Source: Mucilaginibacter sp. 14171R-50 (lineage in GTDB: Bacteria > Bacteroidota > Bacteroidia > Sphingobacteriales > Sphingobacteriaceae). From it: DNA of 64,000 bases. The translations under genes were made by a program, and so were the position numbers. Positions 53,437 through 61,372 of the stretch are shown one piece after another (within the stretch, counting starts at the first letter, position 1; every line of letters starts with the position of its first letter). The DNA lies in assembly GCF_010093045.1 (NCBI RefSeq), contig NZ_CP048115.1, positions 930,001 to 994,000 on the forward strand, written 5' to 3'. Under the pieces are notes generated by a model. The model was not told the origin of the DNA. It did no database searches and saw only the letters and a program-made list of their open reading frames with translations.

Positions 53437-54717
53437 CTAATATTTATACCTGTCGCCCCAAAGTTTCTTTAGCTTTTCTTTTGATTCATTCTCGCGCGCA
53501 TTGTTACCCGGGTTATAAATTTTTGTTCCCCTTATTTGCTCGGGCAAAAAGTCAAGGTCGGCAAAGTTGCCTTCGTAGCTATGCGCGTATTTATAATTTT
53601 TGCCATAGCCTATATTTTTCATCAGTTTGGTGGGGGCGTTGCGCAGGTGCAGGGGCACGGGCAGGTCGCCGGTTTCTTTTACAAGCGCTATAGCGGCACC
53701 GATAGCCGTAGTGGCCGAATTACTTTTTGGTGAAGTTGCCAGGTAAATTACCGTTTGACTCAATATCAGTTGCGATTCAGGCATGCCAATTTTATTAACA
53801 GATTCAAAACAAGCCTGGGCCAGCAGCAACGCGTTGGGGTTGGCGTTACCAATGTCTTCGGATGCCAATATCAGCATGCGGCGCGCAATAAATAGCGGGT
53901 CTTCGCCGCCTACTATCATGCGCGCAAGCCAGTAAACTGCGCCGTTAGGGTCGCTGCCGCGCATACTTTTGATAAAGGCCGAAATAATATCATAATGCTG
54001 CTCGCCTGTTTTGTCGTACAGGGCCATATTTTGCTGCACATGCTCCAGCACCACCTCGTTGGTAAGCGTTATTTTCTTACTGTCGAAGGCGTTTACCAGC
54101 AGTTCAAAAATATTCAGCAGCTTGCGGGCATCGCCGCCGCTAAGTCGCAATAAAGCCTCATGCTCTTTTATATCGATGTTCTTTTCTTTGAGTACAACAT
54201 CTTCCTTTTTTGCTTTTTCCAATAAGTCTAAAAGGTCCTGCTCTGATAAATGCTGCAAGATATACACCTGGCAGCGTGATAGTAACGCCGAGATCACCTC
54301 GAACGAAGGGTTTTCGGTAGTAGCGCCTATCAACGTAACAATGCCCCGCTCCACCGCGCCAAGCAACGAGTCCTGTTGCGATTTAGAAAAACGGTGTATC
54401 TCATCGATAAATAATATCGGTAAAATTTCGCCCTGTTCTTTTAGTAACGACGCCTTTTCAATCACCTCGCGCACATCCTTTACCCCCGAATTAATGGCGC
54501 TTAGCGAAAAGAAAGGCCGATAAAGCGATTGCGATATGATATAAGCCAGCGTGGTTTTACCAACGCCCGGCGGCCCCCAAAACAGCATGGAAGGCAACGA
54601 GCCGCTTTCGATAGCCTTGCGCAGAACCGCGCCTTTACCAACAAGGTGTTTCTGGCCCACATAATCATCCAATGATTTTGGGCGCATACGCTCGGCTAAT
54701 GGCGGCAGGTTATTCAT
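53437..54717 (-). CDS. rarA: Replication-associated recombination protein A (RarA/MgsA)
   Basis: 426 residues of AAA+ clamp-loader type. Walker A GPPGVGKTTLA (near 48-58), Walker B ILFIDEIHRF, sensor 1 IGATTENPSFEV and the C-terminal MgsA domain with GGEDPLFIARRMLILASEDIG. RarA acts at stalled replication forks. It is transcribed away from alkA and separated by an inverted repeat region. Confidence 0.95.
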   Translation of the reverse strand: MNNLPPLAERMRPKSLDDYVGQKHLVGKGAVLRKAIESGSLPSMLFWGPPGVGKTTLAYIISQSLYRPFFSLSAINSGVKDVREVIEKASLLKEQGEILPILFIDEIHRFSKSQQDSLLGAVERGIVTLIGATTENPSFEVISALLSRCQVYILQHLSEQDLLDLLEKAKKEDVVLKEKNIDIKEHEALLRLSGGDARKLLNIFELLVNAFDSKKITLTNEVVLEHVQQNMALYDKTGEQHYDIISAFIKSMRGSDPNGAVYWLARMIVGGEDPLFIARRMLILASEDIGNANPNALLLAQACFESVNKIGMPESQLILSQTVIYLATSPKSNSATTAIGAAIALVKETGDLPVPLHLRNAPTKLMKNIGYGKNYKYAHSYEGNFADLDFLPEQIRGTKIYNPGNNARENESKEKLKKLWGDRYKY

Positions 54718-54774
54718 ATTGTAAAAATCTGAAATAGAAACGCTAAATCCTAAAAAAATTAGTAATTTTCACTT

Positions 54775-54838
54775 TTGTCATTCTGAGCATTCCGAAGAAT
54801 CCATGGGTGATCGGATCCCTCGTTCCTCAGGATGACAA
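54775..54838. repeat. Inverted repeat between rarA and alkA
   Basis: TTGTCATTCTGAG (54775-54787) and CTCAGGATGACAA (54826-54838) pair with one mismatch. It belongs to the general class of TGTCATTCTGAG repeats common in these genomes and lies in the divergent promoter region. Confidence 0.65.
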
Positions 54839-54862
54839 GTGAATACGAATATCAACAACTTA

Positions 54863-55507
54863 ATGCCACAACAGTTTACCCAGGCTACCTATCATTCTAT
54901 TTGCGATCAGCTCGCCCAAATGGATGCCGATTTTGCTAACGTTATTAAACAGCATAGCTACCCGCCCATGTGGACAAGGCCCAATACCTTTGAAACCCTG
55001 GTGCATATCATCCTGGAACAGCAGGTATCGCTGGCCTCAGCATTATCGGCATTAAATAAACTGCGCGAACGTGTACAGGAAATTACCCCTGCACGGGTAT
55101 TATTGCTCACCGATGCCGAAATGCGCGAATGTTACTGTAGCCGCCAAAAAACGGCCTATATAAAATACCTGGCCGAGGCCATCATTAGCGGGGAAATAAA
55201 TTTAGAGGCCTTTGAACAGATGGAGGATGCCGATATCCGCGCGAAACTTACCGCCCTTAAAGGTATCGGTAACTGGACGGTGGATGTTTACTTAATGTTT
55301 GTATTGCAGCACACCGACGTTCTGCCCATCGGCGACCTGGCTATTGTTAACGCCATCAAACGATTGAAAGGTTTGCCAAAAGAAACCCCAAAAGACGACT
55401 TGGTGCTGTTGGCTCAACAATGGCAGCCTTACCGCACCGTTGCAAGTATGCTGTTATGGCATTATTATTTGAGCGACAGGAAGCCCTCAGGCCCCCCGAC
55501 CCCCTGA
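54863..55507 (+). CDS. alkA: DNA-3-methyladenine glycosylase II-like (HhH-GPD)
   Basis: 214 residues from the ATG at 54863; the upstream GTG at 54839 abuts the repeat. Helix-hairpin-helix LTALKGIGNWTVDVYL with the catalytic Asp in LPIGDLAIVNAI, as in AlkA-type glycosylases. It excises alkylated purines. The last residues (RKPSGPPTP) and the stop codon are encoded inside a dispersed repeat, so the C-terminus may have been altered by insertion. Confidence 0.88.
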   Translation: MPQQFTQATYHSICDQLAQMDADFANVIKQHSYPPMWTRPNTFETLVHIILEQQVSLASALSALNKLRERVQEITPARVLLLTDAEMRECYCSRQKTAYIKYLAEAIISGEINLEAFEQMEDADIRAKLTALKGIGNWTVDVYLMFVLQHTDVLPIGDLAIVNAIKRLKGLPKETPKDDLVLLAQQWQPYRTVASMLLWHYYLSDRKPSGPPTP

Positions 55508-55518
55508 AGGGGGAGCAC
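55490..55518 (+). repeat. GGGGGAGC-type repeat, left copy
   Basis: The segment is the reverse complement (few mismatches) of 55746-55773. It overlaps the alkA stop codon. Confidence 0.65.
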
Positions 55519-55589
55519 GATTGTCAATCAAACAATTGTGAGGTTTGCTAATGGTTCGACAGGCTCACTATGCCGAGGCTTCAAAAAAG

Positions 55590-55693
55590 TATGTCGTTTC
55601 GAGGAAAGTGCAGAGAGAAATCTTATTCGCCCTATATATTGGCGACTACTGCTCGTATAAGATTTCTCCACGTTCCTCGTTCCAAACGACATA
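55590..55693. repeat. Long imperfect inverted repeat between alkA and cphA
   Basis: Left arm 55590-55626 (TATGTCGTTTCGAGGAA... AGAAATCTTAT) and right arm 55657-55693 are reverse complements with mismatches, about 37 bp each. Related sequence lies at 48655-48760. Confidence 0.7.
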
Positions 55694-55703
55694 GTGGGAA
55701 TAA

Positions 55704-55733
55704 AAAACCCCGCCTGAAAACAGACGGGGTTTT
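55704..55733. terminator. Bidirectional terminator between alkA and cphA
   Basis: AAAACCCCG... CGGGGTTTT stem around an AAAA loop with one internal mismatch and T-runs on both strands. Confidence 0.85.
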
Positions 55734-55745
55734 AAGCTTTTAAAA

Positions 55746-55773
55746 AGCTCCCCCTTCATGGGGTTGGGGGGCT
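55746..55773 (-). repeat. GGGGGAGC-type repeat, right copy
   Basis: Inverted partner of 55490-55518. It touches the cphA stop codon at 55772. Confidence 0.65.
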
Positions 55774-58399
55774 ATACGTTAAACAAACCATTCCTTTCCT
55801 GCTCCTGGTAGTTTTGTACCGTTTCAATAGCGTTGCTTATTACATCGCTTAAGGCGGTAATGAAAGCGCCGGGTTGTGCCAGGCTCATGGCATGTTTTAT
55901 AGCATCAACTTCTTTAGGGATGATCTCGAACGGTTTGTTAGGATCAACCGACCGGATACCTTCCTGCAACAGATCGAGTATGTTTTCTTCGGTTCGGCCG
56001 CGCAGGTGTTTTTCCTGGCGAAGGATGATGTAATCAAACATTTCGGCCGCTATTTTTCCATTTTCGCGTATATCGTCGTCGCGCCTGTCGCCGGTACCCG
56101 CTATGATGCCTATTTTTAAAGGCGAATCGATATGGCTCAGGAATTCCTTTATACCGTTAAAGCCGTCCGGGTTGTGCGCAAAGTCAATCATAAAGCGGAA
56201 ATCCTTAAACTCAAATATGTTCATCCTTCCCGGCGTTTGCGCAGCCGATGGGATAAAAGTTTCCAGCGACATTTTGATATCCTCGGTTTTAAACCCATGT
56301 AAAAATGCAGCCAGCGTCGCGGCCATTACATTATCTATCATAAACGGCACTGTACCGCCAAAAGTAAGCGGGATAAGGATGGTGCGCTGCACGCGTATTT
56401 TCCAGTCGCCCTTCATAATGGTGATAAAGCCATTTTCGTTTACGCAGGCAATGCCCCCCTTTTTACAATGGGCTACAATAACAGGGTTGTTCTCGTCACG
56501 GCTAAAGTATGCCACGTTGCAATCGGCTTTTTTGCCTACCTGCACGCAGTATTTGTTATCGGCATTTAAAACGGCCCAGCCGCTTTTTTTAACAGAATTA
56601 ACCACCACGCTTTTTACGCGGGTAAGGTCGTCAAGGGTGTGGATATCCGAAAGGCCCAGGTGGTCTTCCTGAATATTGGTTATTACACCAATATCGCAGC
56701 TGCCAAAGCCAAGGCCAGCCCTTAATATGCCGCCGCGGGCGGTTTCCAGCACGGCAAAATCAACCGTGGGGTCTTTTAAAATAAACTCGCTGCTTACCGG
56801 GCCGGTTGTATCGCCTTTCAGCATCATATTGTTTTGAATATATATACCATCGCTGGTGGTAAAGCCAACACGGTAGCCGTTATTCTTAACAATATGGGCA
56901 ATTAAACGGGTGGTGGTAGTTTTACCATTAGTACCGGTAACGGCTATAATAGGTATGCGCGCCGATTTACCGGGCGGGTAAAGCATATCAATAACATGCC
57001 CTGCCACATTGCGCGCCAGCCCTTCGCTGGGGGCAATATGCATCCTGAAACCGGGGGCTGCGTTTACCTCTAACACTACACCGCCATTTTCGGTTAGAGG
57101 CTCGGTAAGGTTTTCGGCCATAATATCTATACCGCAGATGTCGAGGCCGATGATCTTCGATATACGCTCGCAAATGAATATATTCTGCGGGTGTACATGG
57201 TCGGTAACATCAACAGATGTACCGCCGGTACTGAGGTTTGCGGTAGATTTTACAAACACCTTTTCATCTTTGGCGGGCACGGTATCTAAAGTATACCCCT
57301 TCTTTTCCAGCAGGTCGAGCGTATCGCGGTCAACATCTATCAGGGTAAGCACATTTTCGTGGCCGTATCCGCGCCGGGGGTCGGTGTTTTCTTTATCAAT
57401 CAGTTCCTGTATGGTTAGTTTGCCATCTCCTTTAACATGTGCCGGGTCGCGCAGGGCAGCGGCAACCATTTTGTTATCTATCACCAATACCCTAAAATCA
57501 TACCCGGTTATATACCGTTCAACAATTACGCGGCGCGATATGCGGGCGGCGTGTTCGTAAGCGGCAATAGCATCCTCGGTATTGGTGATATTGATGCTGA
57601 TGCCGCGGCCATGGTTGCCATCAAGCGGTTTAAAAACCAGGGGGAAGCCAATTTTATTGATAGCCTCAACCACCTGTTCAACCCGGCCGATGGTCATGCC
57701 CTTAGCCACCGGGATGGCCTGTTCCTGCAACAAACGCTTGGTTTCGTCTTTGTTACTGGCAATATCAACAGCAATGCTGCTTGTCCTTTCGGTCATGGTA
57801 GCGCGAAAGCGCACCTGGTTTTTGCCGTAGCCCAACTGCACCAACGATTGATTGTTCAACCTAATCCAGGGTATCCTGCGCGATATGGCTTCTTCTACAA
57901 TAGCGCCGGTACTTGGCCCCAGGCGCGTATTCTCGCGGATCTCGCGCATGGTTTGTATGTCCTTTTCCAGGTCGTATTCAGTGCCGTCAATAAGCGCCTG
58001 CACAATGCGCACAGCGGCCTCCGCGGCAAATACGCCAACTTTTTCTTCCAGGTAGGCAAATACAACGTTGTACACGCCCGGCGTTTTGGTTTCGCGGGTG
58101 CGGCCAAAGCCGGTATCCATGCCTGCAAGGGTTTGTATCTCTAAGGCAACATGTTCTATTACATGCCCCATCCAGGTACCGGCAATTACCCGCTCGAAGA
58201 AGCCCCCCGGCACGCCGGGCGAGCAGCGGTGCGAATGCAGGCTGGGCATTAGGGCTTTCATCCTTTCGTAAAAACCATCGATAGTATTTGATGGGCGCTC
58301 TTCCATTTCCTGCAGGTCCAGCCGCATTTGTATCAGTTTCTTGCGACTGATGCTCCATATGTTTGGGCCGCGCAGTACTTGTATATTTTCAATTTTCAT
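55772..58399 (-). CDS. cphA: Cyanophycin synthetase
   Basis: 875 residues, the expected length, from the ATG at 58399. The family N-terminal domain (about 1-160) is followed by an ATP-grasp domain (about 165-470, FPLVFKPLDGNHGRGI and VLEVNAAPGFRMH) and a Mur ligase-like domain with P-loop VTGTNGKTTTTRL (489-494 core) and DFAHNPDGFNG. It polymerises aspartate with arginine side branches into cyanophycin, a nitrogen and carbon store. Divergent from cphB with a 151-bp promoter space. Confidence 0.95.
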   Translation of the reverse strand: MKIENIQVLRGPNIWSISRKKLIQMRLDLQEMEERPSNTIDGFYERMKALMPSLHSHRCSPGVPGGFFERVIAGTWMGHVIEHVALEIQTLAGMDTGFGRTRETKTPGVYNVVFAYLEEKVGVFAAEAAVRIVQALIDGTEYDLEKDIQTMREIRENTRLGPSTGAIVEEAISRRIPWIRLNNQSLVQLGYGKNQVRFRATMTERTSSIAVDIASNKDETKRLLQEQAIPVAKGMTIGRVEQVVEAINKIGFPLVFKPLDGNHGRGISINITNTEDAIAAYEHAARISRRVIVERYITGYDFRVLVIDNKMVAAALRDPAHVKGDGKLTIQELIDKENTDPRRGYGHENVLTLIDVDRDTLDLLEKKGYTLDTVPAKDEKVFVKSTANLSTGGTSVDVTDHVHPQNIFICERISKIIGLDICGIDIMAENLTEPLTENGGVVLEVNAAPGFRMHIAPSEGLARNVAGHVIDMLYPPGKSARIPIIAVTGTNGKTTTTRLIAHIVKNNGYRVGFTTSDGIYIQNNMMLKGDTTGPVSSEFILKDPTVDFAVLETARGGILRAGLGFGSCDIGVITNIQEDHLGLSDIHTLDDLTRVKSVVVNSVKKSGWAVLNADNKYCVQVGKKADCNVAYFSRDENNPVIVAHCKKGGIACVNENGFITIMKGDWKIRVQRTILIPLTFGGTVPFMIDNVMAATLAAFLHGFKTEDIKMSLETFIPSAAQTPGRMNIFEFKDFRFMIDFAHNPDGFNGIKEFLSHIDSPLKIGIIAGTGDRRDDDIRENGKIAAEMFDYIILRQEKHLRGRTEENILDLLQEGIRSVDPNKPFEIIPKEVDAIKHAMSLAQPGAFITALSDVISNAIETVQNYQEQERNGLFNV

Positions 58400-58550
58400 A
58401 AATGCTTGCTGGTTGTGTACAATAATTATTCTAAAGCTAAAAAACTTACGAAATCTATGAAATGTTTTGACCAAAAAATGCATTATTATTCATTAATACA
58501 TTAGTTTTTAATCAATTTTTATTTTAATTTGTATAAACTGATATAAGATT

Positions 58551-59477
58551 ATGGATGTCCCGAAAGGAAAACTGGTAATAATTGGAGGCGCTGTGGATAT
58601 GGGCAGTAATGTAAGTGTGTTGGAGCATATTATGCAGCCAGACTATATCAAATTTTTTGAAAAGGGCATACTCAGGCGCATCATTAATGAATCGGACAAA
58701 CAGGAAGCTTCAGTTGTAGAAGTAATTACTACGGCATCGCAAATTCCCGAACTTGTTGGTAACGAATATATAAAGGCGTTTAACCAGCTGCACGTTACCC
58801 GTGTTAATGTATTGCACATTAAAAGCCGCGAGGATGCATCGAATGAAGAATACCTGGAACGCATACGCAAAGCTGATGTGGTAATGTTCAGCGGCGGCGA
58901 CCAGCTGCGCCTTACCGCTATTTTTGGCGGTACGCAGTTTCTGCAAATATTAAAAGAGCGGTACCGGCACGAAAACTTTGTAATAGCAGGTACTTCTGCC
59001 GGGGCGGCCGCAGCGTCGACCCACATGATATACCGCGGGCAAAGCAACGAGGCGCTGATAAAGGGCGAAGTACAAATAACCGCAGGGTTAGGCTTTATCG
59101 ACTCGGTTATTGTCGACACCCACTTTGTACAGCGGGGCCGTATTGGCCGATTACTGTACGCCGTAGCTACCAATCCCGGCATACTCGGCATAGGCCTTGG
59201 TGAAGATGCAGGATTGCTGATCACCGAAGGCAATATGATGGAAGCGATCGGCTCGGGTTTAATTATGCTGGTTGATGGCAAGAATATTGTGGAAACCAAC
59301 GTTTATGATGTAGAGATAGGCGACCCTGTTTCGATTGAAAATTTAAAGGTGCACGTAATGTCGATCTATGATAAGTACGACCTGCAACAGCACCGCATGA
59401 TCATTAAAAAAGTGGTTAAGGTAGAGGAGGGTGTTTTTGTAACGGCCCAGGATAGCGATAATAACGATTTACAATGA
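58551..59477 (+). CDS. cphB: Cyanophycinase
   Basis: 308 residues of the serine peptidase family S51. The nucleophile is in AGTSAGAAAAS (S149), preceded by FSGGDQLRL, and followed by the DTHF and LGIGLGEDAGLL segments typical of cyanophycinases. It releases beta-Asp-Arg dipeptides from cyanophycin. Its stop overlaps the start of the isoaspartyl peptidase gene by 4 bp. Confidence 0.95.
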   Translation: MDVPKGKLVIIGGAVDMGSNVSVLEHIMQPDYIKFFEKGILRRIINESDKQEASVVEVITTASQIPELVGNEYIKAFNQLHVTRVNVLHIKSREDASNEEYLERIRKADVVMFSGGDQLRLTAIFGGTQFLQILKERYRHENFVIAGTSAGAAAASTHMIYRGQSNEALIKGEVQITAGLGFIDSVIVDTHFVQRGRIGRLLYAVATNPGILGIGLGEDAGLLITEGNMMEAIGSGLIMLVDGKNIVETNVYDVEIGDPVSIENLKVHVMSIYDKYDLQQHRMIIKKVVKVEEGVFVTAQDSDNNDLQ

Positions 59478-60316
59478 AATTGATCATACACGGCGGGTTT
59501 TTTAGCGAATCGCTTACAAACCAGGAGGTAAAAAAAGCCAAGCAGGATGCCCTGCGCGAAATTGTTACGCTTGGCCACAAATACCTGGAAAGCCATACCG
59601 CTGCCCAAACCGTGGTGTATACCGTTTGCCTGCTGGAAGACTGCGACCTGTTTAACGCCGGTACCGGTTCCCAGATACAAAGCGACGGCAAGATACGGCT
59701 CAGCGCATCGCTGATGGATGGCAAAACACACAAATTTAGCGGTGTTATTAATATAGAGGATGTGAAGAACCCTATATGCATTGCCGAAAAATTAATGGAT
59801 TACGACGACCGTGTATTGAGCGGACAGGGCGCAAACGCTTTTGCAGCAAATAACGGCGTAGCATATTATAATCCGGAAACCCCGCAGCGCCGCAGGGAAT
59901 ATGAAAAAAAATTGAGCGACTCTATCCGCCTGGGTACGGTAGGCTGCGTAGCACTTGATATTTACGGCGATATAGCTGCCGCCACTTCAACCGGGGGCAA
60001 GGGCTTTGAGATGCCCGGCCGGGTAAGTGATTCGGCAACTACGGCAGGCAATTATGCCAACGCTTTTGCAGGTATCTCATGTACCGGTGTAGGCGAAGAT
60101 ATCGTAAGCGGATCGGTAGCCACAAAAATTGTTACGCGCGTTACCGATGGTATGCCGCTGTCGATCGCTACCGAAAAAACACTTGACGAAATGAAGCCTT
60201 ACGATGGCTTTGCCGGCATAATAGGCATTACCAATACCGGCGATATATACCACGCCGATACCCACCCCTACATGGTTTGGGCCCTGCACGATGGCGAGGT
60301 GGAGGTGTTTGAATAG
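59474..60316 (+). CDS. iaaA: Isoaspartyl peptidase / L-asparaginase (plant type)
   Basis: 280 residues of the Ntn-hydrolase asparaginase 2 family. The autocleavage Thr is T155 in LGTVGCVALD, followed by AAATSTGGKGFEMPGRVSDS and the glycine-rich GTGVGED-like segment (CTGVGEDIVSG). It would split beta-Asp-Arg from cyanophycinase into aspartate and arginine. The proenzyme matures by self-cleavage before T155. Co-translated with cphB by a 4-bp overlap. Confidence 0.92.
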   Translation: MKLIIHGGFFSESLTNQEVKKAKQDALREIVTLGHKYLESHTAAQTVVYTVCLLEDCDLFNAGTGSQIQSDGKIRLSASLMDGKTHKFSGVINIEDVKNPICIAEKLMDYDDRVLSGQGANAFAANNGVAYYNPETPQRRREYEKKLSDSIRLGTVGCVALDIYGDIAAATSTGGKGFEMPGRVSDSATTAGNYANAFAGISCTGVGEDIVSGSVATKIVTRVTDGMPLSIATEKTLDEMKPYDGFAGIIGITNTGDIYHADTHPYMVWALHDGEVEVFE

Positions 60317-60343
60317 GGAGTTATCCGCCACTTTCAGCTCCCT

Positions 60344-60717
60344 TTATGGCTGCGTTTTGTCTAAGATCCTCTTAAACAATATTCTTTGAGATATCATAAA
60401 GAAATCACCGTTGTTGCCCTCCTGCTTAATTTTAAAAGAAACGCAGCTTTTTATAGCATTGGTTAATGCCGCCAATTCATCGGCTGTGATAAGTGTATTT
60501 GTTTTTAAATTATATGCAACATCAAGCACCCTGCCCTGGGGGGAGATATAGTAAGTAAGCATTATAGATGGCTCGTTAAGCAATTCTTTTAACCGGCCAT
60601 CGTTAACACCTGCCTGAATGCCGTTAAAATATTGAAAGTTCGCGGATCGGTTAATTGAAATCGTTGGTTTTTGGGGCTTCTATTTACAAACGCGCTCTTT
60701 TCGTTTCTTACTGTCAT
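60344..60717 (-). pseudogene. Degraded paralogue of the downstream-type lipoprotein gene
   Basis: A frame open from 60679 to 60344 ends with YNLKTNTLITADELAAL, similar in sequence and position to YTLQENTLITPVEIEQI near the end of the neighbouring lipoprotein at 60848-61372. This frame has no good start codon and is closed by a stop at 60682-60680. A different frame with an ATG at 60717 runs only 42 codons. A frameshift or lost 5' end best explains this. A short real protein starting at an internal codon (60583 TTG or 60562 ATG) is possible. Confidence 0.5.
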
Positions 60718-60847
60718 TATGCCGTTTACAGTAACATCCGTTTAAATGATATCGAATTTGTTTTTATAACGGTGTTTGGCTTTAATTGCTGTGCCTTACG
60801 GCCCTGTTAGCAAAACCCCGCACTACAATTATTATAAATTGGTGCTT

Positions 60848-61372
60848 TCAAAATTTGATGTACGGGAATGCATAATTTACTGCTTTATAATATTTATAAT
60901 CAGTTCCTGTAAAGGTCACTTTTATATTTTTTCTTAAATCAATATCTATTTGTTCTATTTCTACAGGAGTGATGAGTGTATTTTCTTGTAATGTATAACT
61001 TATATTGGCAGTTGAACCGTCAGTCTCAAAAATGAAAATTATTCCTAGCTTCTCATTTTTCTCATGCAAAGCCTGCCTTTTGTTTTTTAGGTTACCATAA
61101 ACTATATCGTTTACCTGTTCAATATTCAAATGTATATCAGATTTTAAAACTTTAAATTGATAATTGTTGAATGAAGGCGGAACTGGTCCTTTGTATTTAT
61201 TTTTCTCTGGAAATATAAACCATGATCTTTGATTATTTGTTAATATCTGAGATTTAGTTATTGTAAATGTTTCTTTCTTAAATGTTTTTTTTCCGACAGA
61301 AAATTTTGTTTGTGCACAGCCTGCTATGCTATAAAACAGGAGAATCAAAAAAATAAAATATGGCTTTTTCAT
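60848..61372 (-). CDS. Lipoprotein of unknown function
   Basis: 174 residues from the ATG at 61372. Lipobox SIAGC follows a hydrophobic leader. The C-terminal half carries IIFIFETDGSTANISYTLQENTL, a pattern shared with the degraded copy downstream. The start codon shares one base with the stop of the upstream zincin-like gene (TAATG), so translation is coupled. AT-rich. Family not identified. Confidence 0.7.
   Translation of the reverse strand: MKKPYFIFLILLFYSIAGCAQTKFSVGKKTFKKETFTITKSQILTNNQRSWFIFPEKNKYKGPVPPSFNNYQFKVLKSDIHLNIEQVNDIVYGNLKNKRQALHEKNEKLGIIFIFETDGSTANISYTLQENTLITPVEIEQIDIDLRKNIKVTFTGTDYKYYKAVNYAFPYIKF

Noticed and set aside
57009..58144. Long plus-strand frames opposite cphA
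   Set aside because: They are antisense to conserved ATP-grasp sequence and show no protein features.
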